Source: Dolichospermum sp. UHCC 0259
GTDB lineage: Bacteria; Cyanobacteriota; Cyanobacteriia; Cyanobacteriales; Nostocaceae
Length of the DNA: 53,101 bases
Direction: 5' to 3'
Assembly (NCBI RefSeq): GCF_009711935.1
Contig: NZ_VIKX01000078.1
Location: 1 to 53,101, forward strand
This document shows, one piece after another, positions 42,261 to 52,918 of the stretch. The notes under the pieces are model-generated. The model made no database searches. It was not told the DNA's origin and saw only the letters and a program-made list of their open reading frames with translations. Each line of letters begins with the position of its first letter. The stretch's first letter is position 1. Made by a program: the position numbers and the translations under genes.

Positions 42261-42965
42261 ATGTCAACTTTGATCTTAGTCCCCCAGGGAGCAGAATATC
42301 AAGCCGTCTGTCGCGGATTAAGTCGCGTCCCCAGTTCCCAAGCCAAGGTATTAGCGATACCAATGGGAATCGAACCAGTGCGGAAATATTTACAACAATT
42401 CACCCATGGTCAAGCAAATCGGATGCTGATGATGGGTTTGTGCGGTAGCTTGAGCCAAAAATATCAAATTGGAGATATTGTTTTATATCAAAATTGTCTT
42501 TATCAAGGAAATCTGCAAGAGGGCAATAATTCCTTCACCGCAGATATACATAATCAACTTGGTGATCGTGTATCTTTAGTCAAAGGGTTAACGAGCGATC
42601 GCCTCTTATATAAAGCCACAGAAAAACGCCAGTTATATGAACAATCCGGTGCTGACGTTGTAGATATGGAAGGATACGCTTTTCTAGAATTTTTCCAGCA
42701 ACCAGTTTCTCCACAGGTACAAATAGCCATCCTGCGAGTAGTTAGCGATGATGCTCATCATGACATCCCCAATATCACATCAGCCATTGGTGCAGACGGT
42801 TCATTACAACCTTTACCCTTAGCTTGGGAATTCATCCGTCAACCCCTAGCAGCGACTCGATTAATTACAGGTTCACTAAAAGGACTCAAAACTTTAACAG
42901 CAGTCACACAATTATTATTTACTCCTAACAAGATCCCCGACTTCTCTAAGAAGTCGGGGATCTGA
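42261..42965 (+). CDS. Nucleoside phosphorylase-fold protein, HpnG-like, 234 aa
   Basis: MTA/SAH-nucleosidase-type fold: MMGLCGSLSQKYQIGDIVLY (about 57-76), VVDMEGYAFLEF with the ribose-binding Met-Glu (135-137), and RVVSDDAHHD with the base-binding Asp (163-164). The gene lies in the same few kilobases as shc and an HpnB-like glycosyltransferase. That makes adenosylhopane nucleosidase (HpnG, which removes adenine from adenosylhopane) the best guess; a general MTA/SAH nucleosidase is the alternative. The last eleven residues (KIPDFSKKSGI) are encoded by a dispersed palindrome, so the natural C-terminus may once have been shorter or different. Confidence 0.75.
   Translation: MSTLILVPQGAEYQAVCRGLSRVPSSQAKVLAIPMGIEPVRKYLQQFTHGQANRMLMMGLCGSLSQKYQIGDIVLYQNCLYQGNLQEGNNSFTADIHNQLGDRVSLVKGLTSDRLLYKATEKRQLYEQSGADVVDMEGYAFLEFFQQPVSPQVQIAILRVVSDDAHHDIPNITSAIGADGSLQPLPLAWEFIRQPLAATRLITGSLKGLKTLTAVTQLLFTPNKIPDFSKKSGI
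42931..42963. terminator. Palindrome, 15-bp stem (AGATCCCCGACTTCT), inside the gene end
   Basis: Arms 42931-42945 and 42949-42963 pair perfectly. The TGA stop at 42963-42965 uses the last base of the palindrome. Same element as at 50247 and, with changes, 28351. There is no T-run afterwards, so termination strength is uncertain. Confidence 0.55.
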
Positions 42966-43000
42966 TTCTGATGAATATTCTCAAACCTGAGAAATATCTT

Positions 43001-45856
43001 TTACGCTTGAGCCAAATTGACTTTAACAATCACATCATTAAAATCTTTATCACCACCACCACGTAAATCCTCAAAACCAAAGGTATTATCACCTAACATC
43101 CGCACATGATCTACACCATCTGAGTTCGCACCCAAGAAGGTAAAGTAAATATCTGGATTATTATTAGGATTACTATCAAGTAGGGCATCAGGTGTACCAT
43201 TCACAACAAGAAATGGTACATATATAGAGCCACCTTGAAGCGTATTATTGAAATTTGCCGTTCCACCGTTGTTCACAGCTAAATTAATGTCAGAAACACG
43301 ACCATTAATAGCTGCTTGAACATAGCCATTTTGTCCTGGGAGAATATCAGCCGTACCATCTCCATTGGTATCAATACCGCCGTTCTCATCAACTACGCGA
43401 TAAAAACCAATGAAATTGTTGTAACTTGCTTCTCGGTTAACCGTAAAACTAGCGGTTACTGCACCAGTAATACCCCGTAAATCTAGAGATTCACCTTGTG
43501 GTTTATTTTGCAGAGATGTCCCCAAAGCTGTAGCGCGATCACTTGCCTGAATTGTTAACGGAAAATCCTCAAAGCCGCTAGGATTACCAGAACCATCTTC
43601 CCAATCTAGGGAATACTGATCAGATCCCAAATCTGTAATCTTGAGATTAGCAGGGTTGGCAAACAGGACATTGCCAATAGAGGTGTTATTACTCAGTACA
43701 GAATCGGTTGAACCGTCTTTAACCAAGTAGAATCTCAAATTGTCATTGGAGTTAAATCTTAATAACCTGTCCAGGCTAGTAGGATCAAATCCAGCAGGAA
43801 GATTAGTAAGGGTAGAGAAAACTACCTGACCTTTTGCTAATGCTTTTTCTGCATAACCCGCTTCATCGGGGGCAATACCATCAACTTTACCAGACGCATC
43901 ATCAACAGTAAATACTCCAATTTCATTGCGACCGGAATTTGGTCCTGTTAATTTTACTTCCAGTGTTGCTTTGCCGTTGTTGCCTTTGATATTGAAGACA
44001 TTATCACTAACTAGCGTTAGGAAATCGCTAACAGTGCCGGTGCCAGTGGAAGTTGGATTAACATCAGGTGTACCAGCAGATGTGGCAGCAGGAGTTCCGA
44101 AGATCACATAGGCTTCACCTGCTTGAGAATTAGCCAAGGGAGCGCCAATAATCAAATCATTAACACCATCACCATTGACATCTCCAGCACCACTGACTGA
44201 CTGACCTAAGTTACTATTTTCAAGACCGTCAATGATAAAGCCTTTTTCACCATCGTACTCAGGTGTATCGAAAATTGAGAGTTCAAAGGTAGAGCCAAAG
44301 CCTTGCTTGCTACCATAAATGACATAGGCTTGTCCAGCATTATTAGTAGCTTTCTTTGCCCCAATGATGATGTCATCAATACCATCATCGTTAAAATCTC
44401 CTAAACCACTGACAGACCAGCCGGAGTTGTCAAAGGGGGCAATACCGTTGATGGTAAAGCCATTGCTGCCATTAAGGTTAGCAAGATTGATGCTAGAACT
44501 AAAACCGTTTTTGTTACCAAAGACTACATAGCTTCTGCCAGCCAGTTCTTTGTTATTGGGATTGCCATTTCTTGCACCTATAATTAGGTCACCGATGCCG
44601 TCACCGTTGATATCTCCAGCTTTGCTAACAGAGAAGCCTGATTGCTCACCTGCTTGTCCGTTGATGATCAAACCACTGCTAATACTGAGGTTGGAGACGT
44701 TGATAATATTGGAAGTAGGGGGATTTTGGGGGTCAGTCTTCCGTCCATAAATAACAAAACTTCTTCCAGAATTATCGCCATTGGTGTTAGCAGAAGGCGC
44801 ACCAAAAATGATGTCATCAATTCCATCACCGTTGATATCGCCAGCGTCACTCAGGGAATATCCCAGGTTATTTAGGTCAGTTTCATCACTGATGATTTTT
44901 AAACCTAAGCCGCCAATATTGGCAAGGTTTAAGCTGGAATCAAAACCATCTTTTTTGCCAAAGATAACATAGGCTTCTCCTTTACCAGGAGTTCCGTCAT
45001 CATGAAGATTTGTGGCACCAATTAATAGGTCTTTGATGCCATCATCATTAAAGTCGCCGGCACTGCTAACAGCCCAACCTGCAAGATAATCAGATTGAAT
45101 ACCTTGGATGCTAAAACCCTGGCTAGATTCAAGGTTGGAGAGTTCGATGGGATTACTAAAATAGTTGGACTCTTTGCTACCAAAGATGACATAACCAGCC
45201 CCGGAATTATTTCCATTGATGTCCGAAAAGGGTGCGCCAATGGCTAGATCATCAACTCCATCACCGTTAATATCCCCAATATTGCTAACGGAATGGCCTG
45301 AGTCATCACCTTCTCCTGCCCCATTAATCACAAAGCCTGTAGTCCCATTGAGAGTGGTAGGGTCTATAACTTGTTTAAAGTTCTCTTTGCTGCCAAAGAC
45401 CACATAGGTTTTTCCAGAGCTAAATCTATCATTAGCATCACTAAAAGGTGAGCCAATGACTACATCCCCAATTCCATCACCGTTAATATCACCGGCATTG
45501 CTAACTGAGTAGCCTAATTGATCATCACTTGCACCGCTGATGACAAAACCATCATTGTTGGGTGTGGGTGTAATTTGGCCAGTTAGAGGATCTACAAGGC
45601 TAGTTTCGCCAGTTACAGGATCTATAATGGTGAGAAATGAGGTTTCAATAGGTGTGGGAGTTCCAGTGGAGGTGGTGGTTACATTAGAACTAATATCTTG
45701 TGTGTCGGTGGTGTCTACAGTGGAAGTGGTATTTTCAAGGGGAGCGGTATCTTCTGTGGAAGTAGTGTCTACAGTGGAACTGATATCTTCAATGGGAGTG
45801 GTGTCTTCAATGAGAGTGGTATCTTCGAGTGTAGTGACGTTAATATCTGGTTCCAT
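43001..45856 (-). CDS. FG-GAP repeat and DUF4114 surface-type protein, 951 aa
   Basis: The first 110 residues are a low-complexity Thr/Asp/Ile linker built from repeated motifs such as TTPIEDISSTVDTTSTEDTA. About seven FG-GAP (integrin alpha-like) repeats follow, roughly residues 105-600, each carrying a calcium-loop motif of the form GDINGDGIDDLIIGA and a following YVVFGSK strand, so a beta-propeller is expected. Two more domains include a C-terminal DUF4114 (about 860-950) ending FEDLRGGGDKDFNDVIVKVN, another calcium-type motif. No classical signal peptide; such cyanobacterial proteins are often exported by type I secretion. Probable adhesin or surface protein. Confidence 0.9.
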   Translation of the reverse strand: MEPDINVTTLEDTTLIEDTTPIEDISSTVDTTSTEDTAPLENTTSTVDTTDTQDISSNVTTTSTGTPTPIETSFLTIIDPVTGETSLVDPLTGQITPTPNNDGFVISGASDDQLGYSVSNAGDINGDGIGDVVIGSPFSDANDRFSSGKTYVVFGSKENFKQVIDPTTLNGTTGFVINGAGEGDDSGHSVSNIGDINGDGVDDLAIGAPFSDINGNNSGAGYVIFGSKESNYFSNPIELSNLESSQGFSIQGIQSDYLAGWAVSSAGDFNDDGIKDLLIGATNLHDDGTPGKGEAYVIFGKKDGFDSSLNLANIGGLGLKIISDETDLNNLGYSLSDAGDINGDGIDDIIFGAPSANTNGDNSGRSFVIYGRKTDPQNPPTSNIINVSNLSISSGLIINGQAGEQSGFSVSKAGDINGDGIGDLIIGARNGNPNNKELAGRSYVVFGNKNGFSSSINLANLNGSNGFTINGIAPFDNSGWSVSGLGDFNDDGIDDIIIGAKKATNNAGQAYVIYGSKQGFGSTFELSIFDTPEYDGEKGFIIDGLENSNLGQSVSGAGDVNGDGVNDLIIGAPLANSQAGEAYVIFGTPAATSAGTPDVNPTSTGTGTVSDFLTLVSDNVFNIKGNNGKATLEVKLTGPNSGRNEIGVFTVDDASGKVDGIAPDEAGYAEKALAKGQVVFSTLTNLPAGFDPTSLDRLLRFNSNDNLRFYLVKDGSTDSVLSNNTSIGNVLFANPANLKITDLGSDQYSLDWEDGSGNPSGFEDFPLTIQASDRATALGTSLQNKPQGESLDLRGITGAVTASFTVNREASYNNFIGFYRVVDENGGIDTNGDGTADILPGQNGYVQAAINGRVSDINLAVNNGGTANFNNTLQGGSIYVPFLVVNGTPDALLDSNPNNNPDIYFTFLGANSDGVDHVRMLGDNTFGFEDLRGGGDKDFNDVIVKVNLAQA

Positions 45857-46959
<1,103 letters not shown>

Positions 46960-46994
46960 TTTCTTTCTCTGCTGCTTTTGCTTCTCATGCTTTG

Positions 46995-48164
46995 TTATTT
47001 GGCATATACTCTACCTTTCCATGCACCTCCACGACCTTGCCAATGTTGCAATGCTGAATCTAGCGTCATACAAGTATACATAAAGGCAATAATAGGTAAA
47101 GTAAAAGCGAAAGCGGGGGGACATTTGTAAAAGCGAGTAATTGGGAAGTAGGCAAAAGTCATTAGCAGGTATCCGATGAAAGAGGTGAGGGTAATGGTCC
47201 AATTCCCGAATACCAGTCCTAAAATAATTCCTATGGGTGGGATTATGTAAACTAAGGTCATTCCTAAGAGGCTACCGATGAGGAGAAAAGGGGAGTAATT
47301 TAGTTGTGTGTAAGCACTTCTGGCGACCATATCCCAGATTGTTTTGAGGGAATCGTAGGGGCGTAAGCTATAGGTTAAGGTGCTGAGTCCTAACCAGATT
47401 TTTCCGTTGGTTGATTTGACTGCTTTGGCTAGGGAACAGTCATCAATTAGGGCTTGACGAATTATTTGCAGTCCACCAATTCTATTTAGGGCTTCTTGTT
47501 GAATGAGAATACAACCTCCGGCTGCGGCGGCGATCGCTTTTTTGGGATTATTTACCCAGGAAAATGGATAGAGTTTTTGGAAGAAGAAGACGAAGGCGGG
47601 TATTAATAGTTGTTCCCAAAAGCTTTGACAGCGTAATCGTACCATGATGGATACGAGGTCTAATTTCTGGGCTTCGGCTTTGGCAACTAGGCGGCGGAGG
47701 TTACTGGGATGATGTTCTATATCTGCGTCGGTAAGTAAAAAATAGTCGGGTTTTAATTGGCTGGCTGTTTGTATACCTTGTTCCATTGCCCATAATTTGC
47801 CTGTCCAACCCGGAGGTAATGGGGGGCTGGAGACAATATGCAATTGCTGGGTTTTGTCGAGGGCGTAGGCTACTCCTTGGGCAAAGTTGGCTGTACCGTC
47901 GCTACTTTGATCGTCTACTAAGAAGATGGTGAAGTTACCAGGATAGTCTTGCAGGAGGAGCGATCGCAAGCTAATGGGAATGACATCGGCTTCATTGCGG
48001 GCGGGAATGATTACGCACACTGTCGGTAAGGTGTTTTTATCAATATCTTTGTCTGGCATTGCTTCTAATTGGTGATTAATTTGCCAAAATTGCCCCCAAA
48101 ATAAGATTAAAAATAACCAAATGACTAAGGATAGAAGGGTCAAAGTCAATATAATTGTTGCCAT
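46995..48164 (-). CDS. hpnB: Family 2 glycosyltransferase, HpnB-like, 389 aa
   Basis: A membrane-bound GT-A glycosyltransferase. An N-terminal helix (1-25) precedes the catalytic domain with VCVIIPARNEADVIP (about 49-63), FLVDDQSSDGTANFA, FLLTDADIEHHPSNLR (nucleotide/metal Asp cluster) and DDCSLAKAVK (about 235-244). Three to four C-terminal helices follow. Length and motifs fit the hopene-associated glycosyltransferase HpnB, and shc lies divergently 151 bases away. HpnB's exact product is not settled; it is not needed for hopene formation itself. A polypurine repeat begins 36 bases past the stop. Confidence 0.85.
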   Translation of the reverse strand: MATIILTLTLLSLVIWLFLILFWGQFWQINHQLEAMPDKDIDKNTLPTVCVIIPARNEADVIPISLRSLLLQDYPGNFTIFLVDDQSSDGTANFAQGVAYALDKTQQLHIVSSPPLPPGWTGKLWAMEQGIQTASQLKPDYFLLTDADIEHHPSNLRRLVAKAEAQKLDLVSIMVRLRCQSFWEQLLIPAFVFFFQKLYPFSWVNNPKKAIAAAAGGCILIQQEALNRIGGLQIIRQALIDDCSLAKAVKSTNGKIWLGLSTLTYSLRPYDSLKTIWDMVARSAYTQLNYSPFLLIGSLLGMTLVYIIPPIGIILGLVFGNWTITLTSFIGYLLMTFAYFPITRFYKCPPAFAFTLPIIAFMYTCMTLDSALQHWQGRGGAWKGRVYAK

Positions 48165-48315
48165 AATTGTCGCTGGACTCCCATTTAAAACTTAAAAACA
48201 AATTTAATTATCACTGACTTGGATAGAATACAATGTCTGCTGATTTTGGGGAAGAATTTTCTCGTAATTCGGTTATGTTATTTAAATATTATTTTGGTGC
48301 TGAGGTAGGTATTTG

Positions 48316-50223
48316 ATGCAAACACAAGATAGAACAAAAGTCAAGCAAGTTATTGATGCGATCGCCGCCAGTCAAAAACATCTCCTTTCTATTCAAAATC
48401 CCGATGGTTATTGGTGGGCGGAGTTAGAATCTAATGTTACCATCACTTCGGAAGCTGTTTTACTGCATAAGATTTGGGGAACTGACAAAATCAGACCTTT
48501 ACATAAAGCTGAAAATTATCTCCGTTCTCAACAGCGAGAACATGGAGGTTGGGAATTATTTTATGGTGATGGTGGAGATTTAAGTACAACTGTAGAGGCT
48601 TATATGGCTTTGAGGTTGTTAGGTGTACCCGCTACAGATCCCGCAATGGTAAAAGCGAAATCCCTGATTTTAGCTAAAGGTGGTATTAGCAAAACTCGGA
48701 TTTTTACCAAGTTACATCTAGCTTTAATTGGCTGTTATAATTGGCGCGGGCTTCCTTCTTTGCCACCTTGGGTAATGTTACTACCCGATAATTTTTTCTT
48801 CAATATTTATGAACTTTCGAGTTGGGCGCGTTCTAGCACTGTCCCATTATTAATTGTCTTTGATCAGAAACCAGTCTTTAAAATTGATCAGCCAATTAAT
48901 TTAGATGAATTATATGCTGAAGGTGTAGAAAATGTAGTTTGGCAATTACCAAAAAATGGTGATTGGTCAGATATATTTAACATCCTTGATGATGGGTTTA
49001 AATTAGCAGAAAGTCTCAATTTTGTTCCTTTTAGAAATGAAGGAATTAAAGCCGCAGAAAAATGGATTTTAGAACGTCAAGAAGTTACAGGTGATTGGGG
49101 GGGAATTATTCCCGCTATGTTAAATTCTCTGTTAGCGTTAAAGTGTTTAGATTATGATGCTAACGATCCAATTATCGAACGGGGTTTAAAAGCAGTTGAT
49201 AATTTTGCCATTGAAACAGAAAATAGTTACTGTGTCCAACCTTGTGTTTCTCCTGTATGGGATACTGCTTGGGCGATTCGGGCTTTAATAGATTCAGGTT
49301 TTGCCCCAAATGATCCGGCTATTGTTAAAGCTGGAGAATGGTTAATAGATAAGCAAATTCTCGATTATGGTGATTGGAATGTCAAAAACAAGCAAGGGAA
49401 ACCCGGTGCTTGGGCGTTTGAATTTGAAAATCGTTTTTATCCAGATGTGGATGATTCTGCTGTGGTTGTCATGGCTTTACATCAAGCAAAATTACCAAAT
49501 GAGGAACTGAAAAAACAAGCTATTGATAGGGCTTTAAATTGGATTGCGACGATGCAATGTAAACCAGGAGGTTGGGCGGCTTTTGATATTGATAATGATC
49601 AAGAATGGCTTAATGCTGTCCCCTATGGTGATTTGAAAGCCATGATTGATCCCAATACGGCTGATGTCTCAGCTAGAGTATTAGAAATGTTGGGGGCTTG
49701 TAATTTATCAATTCAACCAAATAATTTACAAAGGTCTTTAGATTATCTTGTGAAAGAACAAGAAACAGCAGGTTGTTGGTTTGGACGGTGGGGTGTAAAT
49801 TACATTTATGGAACTAGCGGCGTTTTATCAGCTTTGGCTTTAATTAATCCTGTAAAATATGCTGTAAATATTAATCAAGGTGTCAATTGGTTAGTGAAAG
49901 TCCAAAATTCTGATGGTGGTTGGGGGGAAACTTGTTTTAGTTACAATGACCCTAATTTAAAAGGAAAAGGTGACAGTACAGCATCCCAAACAGCATGGGC
50001 TTTAATTGGGTTAATAGCAGCAGGTGAAGCAACGGGTAAATTAGCTCTTGATACTATTGAAAAGGGAATTAATTACCTATTAGAAACACAAAAATATGAT
50101 GGTACTTGGGATGAGATTTACTTTACTGGGACGGGTTTTCCTTGCCATTTTTATTTGAAGTATCACCTTTATCAACAGTATTTTCCTTTAATGGCTTTAG
50201 GACGATATCAAGCGATACGTTAG
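48316..50223 (+). CDS. shc: Squalene-hopene cyclase, 635 aa
   Basis: Cyclises squalene to hopene and hopanol at the membrane surface. The catalytic DXDD motif is Asp377-Val-Asp-Asp380 (FYPDVDDSAVVVMAL). Several QW repeats are visible (QNPDGYWWAELESN, QREHGGWELF, QEVTGDWGGI, QCKPGGWAAF, QNSDGGWGET, QKYDGTWDE). The length of about 635 residues is standard. ATG 48316 is chosen; a TTG one codon earlier is also in frame. GAGGT lies about 10 bases upstream. Divergent from the HpnB-like gene, and followed by a palindromic terminator-like element. Confidence 0.97.
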   Translation: MQTQDRTKVKQVIDAIAASQKHLLSIQNPDGYWWAELESNVTITSEAVLLHKIWGTDKIRPLHKAENYLRSQQREHGGWELFYGDGGDLSTTVEAYMALRLLGVPATDPAMVKAKSLILAKGGISKTRIFTKLHLALIGCYNWRGLPSLPPWVMLLPDNFFFNIYELSSWARSSTVPLLIVFDQKPVFKIDQPINLDELYAEGVENVVWQLPKNGDWSDIFNILDDGFKLAESLNFVPFRNEGIKAAEKWILERQEVTGDWGGIIPAMLNSLLALKCLDYDANDPIIERGLKAVDNFAIETENSYCVQPCVSPVWDTAWAIRALIDSGFAPNDPAIVKAGEWLIDKQILDYGDWNVKNKQGKPGAWAFEFENRFYPDVDDSAVVVMALHQAKLPNEELKKQAIDRALNWIATMQCKPGGWAAFDIDNDQEWLNAVPYGDLKAMIDPNTADVSARVLEMLGACNLSIQPNNLQRSLDYLVKEQETAGCWFGRWGVNYIYGTSGVLSALALINPVKYAVNINQGVNWLVKVQNSDGGWGETCFSYNDPNLKGKGDSTASQTAWALIGLIAAGEATGKLALDTIEKGINYLLETQKYDGTWDEIYFTGTGFPCHFYLKYHLYQQYFPLMALGRYQAIR

Positions 50224-50246
50224 TAATAGAAAACATCAAAAAAAAT

Positions 50247-50279
50247 AGATCCCCGACTTCTTTGAGAAGTCGGGGATCT
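50247..50279. terminator. Palindrome, 15-bp stem (AGATCCCCGACTTCT), after shc
   Basis: Arms 50247-50261 and 50265-50279 pair perfectly around TTG, 23 bases past the shc stop. An A-run precedes it, so as a terminator it would work best leftward. It belongs to the dispersed palindrome family also at 42931. Confidence 0.55.
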
Positions 50280-50447
50280 GAAATCTCACTTTAGATATAT
50301 CTCTATCTATTTCTTTAGCATGAAGTTAAGTTAGTGGTTAAAGTCTAGACTAGAGTAAATTTACCATTTTCTGAATTAGGATACTCAGGTTTTAAACTAT
50401 TTACGCATAATTATTCTGTTATTGTTTTGAATACTGGAGATAAAAAA

Positions 50448-50834
50448 ATGGAATATACCGAGTTTATAACCCATGTACAAAGTTTAGCTCAATCGGAATT
50501 TCGTGAAGAAGCAGAAGTTGCTACTCGTGCTACCTTGGAAATTATTAAAAAAATTATTCCTAGTGATGAAAGAAAAGAATTAGCAGCACAAATACCCCAG
50601 GAATTGAGAGAATATTTACATGGAGGTGAAACAGAACCTATTCAATCTTTGAATTTACAAGAATTTATTGAATGTATCAGTGATAAAGAACAGGTAGAAC
50701 CCACGATAGCTGCTATTCACGTGCGGGCTGTTTTTGCTGTTGTCCAACTTGCGGTTTCTCCAGAAAATTTTCGCAAATTTTATAACTATTTCTCTCATGA
50801 TTATGAGGAATTATTTACTATCTCACTTGCTTAG
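50448..50834 (+). CDS. DUF2267 domain protein, 128 aa
   Basis: MEYTEFITHVQSLAQSEFRE followed by ATRATLEIIKKIIPSDERKE and LAAQIPQELREYLHG is the usual DUF2267 pattern, a small all-helical soluble domain without known activity. ATG 50448 has a GGAGA about 8 bases upstream; the in-frame TTG at 50427 is rejected because it precedes that site. The C-terminal half (VEPTIAAIHVRAVFAVVQLA) repeats the same helical theme. Monocistronic, closed by a hairpin with a T-run. Confidence 0.85.
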   Translation: MEYTEFITHVQSLAQSEFREEAEVATRATLEIIKKIIPSDERKELAAQIPQELREYLHGGETEPIQSLNLQEFIECISDKEQVEPTIAAIHVRAVFAVVQLAVSPENFRKFYNYFSHDYEELFTISLA

Positions 50835-50864
50835 TTAAAAGATATTTGCAAGGGGAATATTTAA

Positions 50865-50900
50865 AAATACTCGATTTCTCTAAGAAGTCGGGTATTTTTT
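50865..50900 (+). terminator. Rho-independent terminator after the DUF2267 gene
   Basis: AATACTCGATTTCT pairs imperfectly with AGAAGTCGGGTATT and is followed by eight T residues. This is the clearest intrinsic terminator in the window; its stem is a diverged copy of the GACTTCT palindrome. Confidence 0.75.
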
Positions 50901-50960
50901 TTGTTTACTAAACATTGAAAATGAATTATTATAGGTAAGAAATCATCAAAATTAAACAAA

Positions 50961-51078
50961 ACTTACGCAACTGGCACATTGGTAGGGTGCGTCAGATATC
51001 AACGATGTGTTTATTTGCAAGATTTATGCAGTCTGACGCACCCTACAACAGATTTTTAGTGTGACACTTACGTAACCT
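50961..51078. mobile_element. MITE-like inverted-repeat element, copy B
   Basis: ACTTACGCAACTGGCACATT at the left is the reverse complement of the right arm of the element at 28136-28254, and its right arm matches the reverse complement of that element's left arm with several changes. The 45-base core, however, has the same plus-strand orientation in both. It lies 25 bases before the ureE start. Confidence 0.85.
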
Positions 51079-51102
51079 CTATTAAAGTTAATTTCGGGAA
51101 TT

Positions 51103-51543
51103 ATGCTGACTTTTACTCAACGTCACCCACCTAATGATGATACTATAGTTACTTTCACTCTTCCACTAACTGCGGAAGAACGAACTCGTAGCCGCCATAA
51201 ATTTATATTAGCAGATGGTCAGGAGGTTTTTTTGCGTTTAGTTAGAGGTACGGTGTTAAAAGATGGCGATATTCTCACAGATGAAACTGAAAGTATTTAT
51301 ATGAGAATTATTGCTAAACCTGAAGCTGTTTTAACTATATTAGCAGAAATTCCTTTATTATTGAGGGCTGCGTATCATTTAGGAAATCGTCATATTCCTG
51401 TGGAAATTACTTCTACTTATTTACGTTTATCTCCAGATCCGGTTTTAGCTGCTATGTTGACACAATTGGGGTTAGAAATTAAAGAGGAAGTTGTACCTTT
51501 TCAACCAGAATTAGGGGCTTATGGAAATCACTCTCACGCATAG
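51103..51543 (+). CDS. ureE: Urease accessory protein UreE, 146 aa
   Basis: A nickel metallochaperone delivering Ni2+ to the UreG complex for urease activation. [20 protein letters not shown] matches the N-terminal peptide-binding domain, and [12 protein letters not shown] (about 92-103) carries the conserved metal-site His97-type residue. The C-terminal His-rich tail of some UreE proteins is absent, apart from a final HSHA. The stop overlaps the ureF start by 23 bases. Start of a ureEFG operon; a MITE sits directly upstream and may supply or separate its promoter. Confidence 0.95.
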   Translation: MLTFTQRHPPNDDTIVTFTLPLTAEERTRSRHKFILADGQEVFLRLVRGTVLKDGDILTDETESIYMRIIAKPEAVLTILAEIPLLLRAAYHLGNRHIPVEITSTYLRLSPDPVLAAMLTQLGLEIKEEVVPFQPELGAYGNHSHA

Positions 51544-52207
51544 CCATTTTTTGGCGATTTTACAATTAGCAAGTCCAGCTTTACCTGTTGGTGCTTATGG
51601 CTATTCGGAAGGGTTGGAAATGTTGGTGGAAAATGGGACTATTTCTAATATTGAAAATCTCCAAGATTGGCTAAAATCTGAGTTGATTTATGGCTCAATT
51701 CGTCTAGATGGGGCGATAATGGTGAGGGGTTTTTATGCGGCTAAAAGCGATGATATCCAGGCTTTAAAGCGGTGGAATTTATGGTTGTCAGCGGCGAGGG
51801 ATACAGAGGAATTACGGGCTGCTAGTTGGCAAATGGGACGTTCTCTGATGCAATTATTGGGGAAGCTAGAACCGGATATTTTGCCTGTTGTCAATGCTGT
51901 GGGTTATCCTGGCAATTATGCGATCGCTTTTGCTATAGCTTGCGCTCATTGGGATATAAATATTCAAGCTGCTTTATTAGCCTATTTACACAGTTGGGCG
52001 AATAATTTAATTACTGCTGGTATCAAAATTATTCCCCTGGGACAAACTGCGGGACAGGAGTTATTACTGAGTTTACAACCTTTATTAATTACTACTGTGG
52101 GGGAAATTTTGATAATGGCAGATGATGATTTAGGATGTTGTAATTGGGGTTTATCTTTAGCGAGTATGCAGCACGAAACCCAATATACTAGGTTGTTTAG
52201 GAGTTAA
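51521..52207 (+). CDS. ureF: Urease accessory protein UreF, 228 aa
   Basis: A helical protein that bridges UreD and UreG in the urease activation complex and gates GTP-dependent nickel transfer. [20 protein letters not shown] (about 14-33) is the UreF signature, followed by [20 protein letters not shown] and a C-terminal [14 protein letters not shown], needed for interaction with its partners. Length normal. It overlaps ureE by 23 bases and ends 5 bases before ureG. ureD and ureABC are not in the window. Confidence 0.95.
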   Translation: MEITLTHSHFLAILQLASPALPVGAYGYSEGLEMLVENGTISNIENLQDWLKSELIYGSIRLDGAIMVRGFYAAKSDDIQALKRWNLWLSAARDTEELRAASWQMGRSLMQLLGKLEPDILPVVNAVGYPGNYAIAFAIACAHWDINIQAALLAYLHSWANNLITAGIKIIPLGQTAGQELLLSLQPLLITTVGEILIMADDDLGCCNWGLSLASMQHETQYTRLFRS

Positions 52208-52212
52208 GAATT

Positions 52213-52809
52213 ATGACGGCTTTACGGGTAGGAGTTGCTGGTCCTGTGGGTTCGGGGAAAACGGCTTTGGTAGATGCTTTGTGTAAGGGTTTACGGGAAA
52301 AATATCAGTTAGCGGTGGTGACAAATGATATATATACTCAAGAGGATGCTCAGTTTTTAGTGCGTTCTCAGGCTTTGTCAAGCGATCGCATTTTAGGCGT
52401 AGAAACAGGAGGTTGTCCCCATACTGCTATCCGTGAAGATGCTTCCATGAATTTAGCCGCAATTGAACAATTAGAAGAAAAATTTACCAATTTAGATTTA
52501 GTCTTTTTAGAAAGTGGTGGAGATAATTTAGCTGCTACTTTTAGTCCTGAATTAGTAGATTTAACAATTTATGTCATTGATGTGGCTGCTGGTGATAAAA
52601 TTCCCCGTAAAGGTGGACCAGGCATTACTAAATCTGATTTATTAGTGATTAATAAAACCGATCTTGCTCCCTATGTCGGTGCTGATTTGAATGTCATGGA
52701 AAGAGACGCGAAAAAAATGCGCGGTGATAAACCTTTTATTTTTACAAATCTGAAAACTCAAGTTGGTTTAGGAGATGTGATTCAGTTTGTGAATGCAGCT
52801 ATTTGTTAA
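52213..52809 (+). CDS. ureG: Urease accessory GTPase UreG, 198 aa
   Basis: SIMIBI-class GTPase driving nickel insertion into urease. P-loop [14 protein letters not shown] (10-23), metal-site Cys-Pro-His in [18 protein letters not shown] (about 63-80), [15 protein letters not shown], and the guanine-specificity NKTD near 152-155. Complete at the standard length of about 200 residues. Third gene of the ureEFG run. No terminator hairpin is obvious in the 109 bases after it. Confidence 0.97.
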   Translation: MTALRVGVAGPVGSGKTALVDALCKGLREKYQLAVVTNDIYTQEDAQFLVRSQALSSDRILGVETGGCPHTAIREDASMNLAAIEQLEEKFTNLDLVFLESGGDNLAATFSPELVDLTIYVIDVAAGDKIPRKGGPGITKSDLLVINKTDLAPYVGADLNVMERDAKKMRGDKPFIFTNLKTQVGLGDVIQFVNAAIC

Positions 52810-52918
52810 CTGTCTGAATCAGGATTTATGGCTTTCGCCACACTTCGCTATCAGGATTAAAGGACTTTTATGAAGTTAGCTTGTGATTAATTTATTTTCA
52901 AACACAAATACAGATTTA

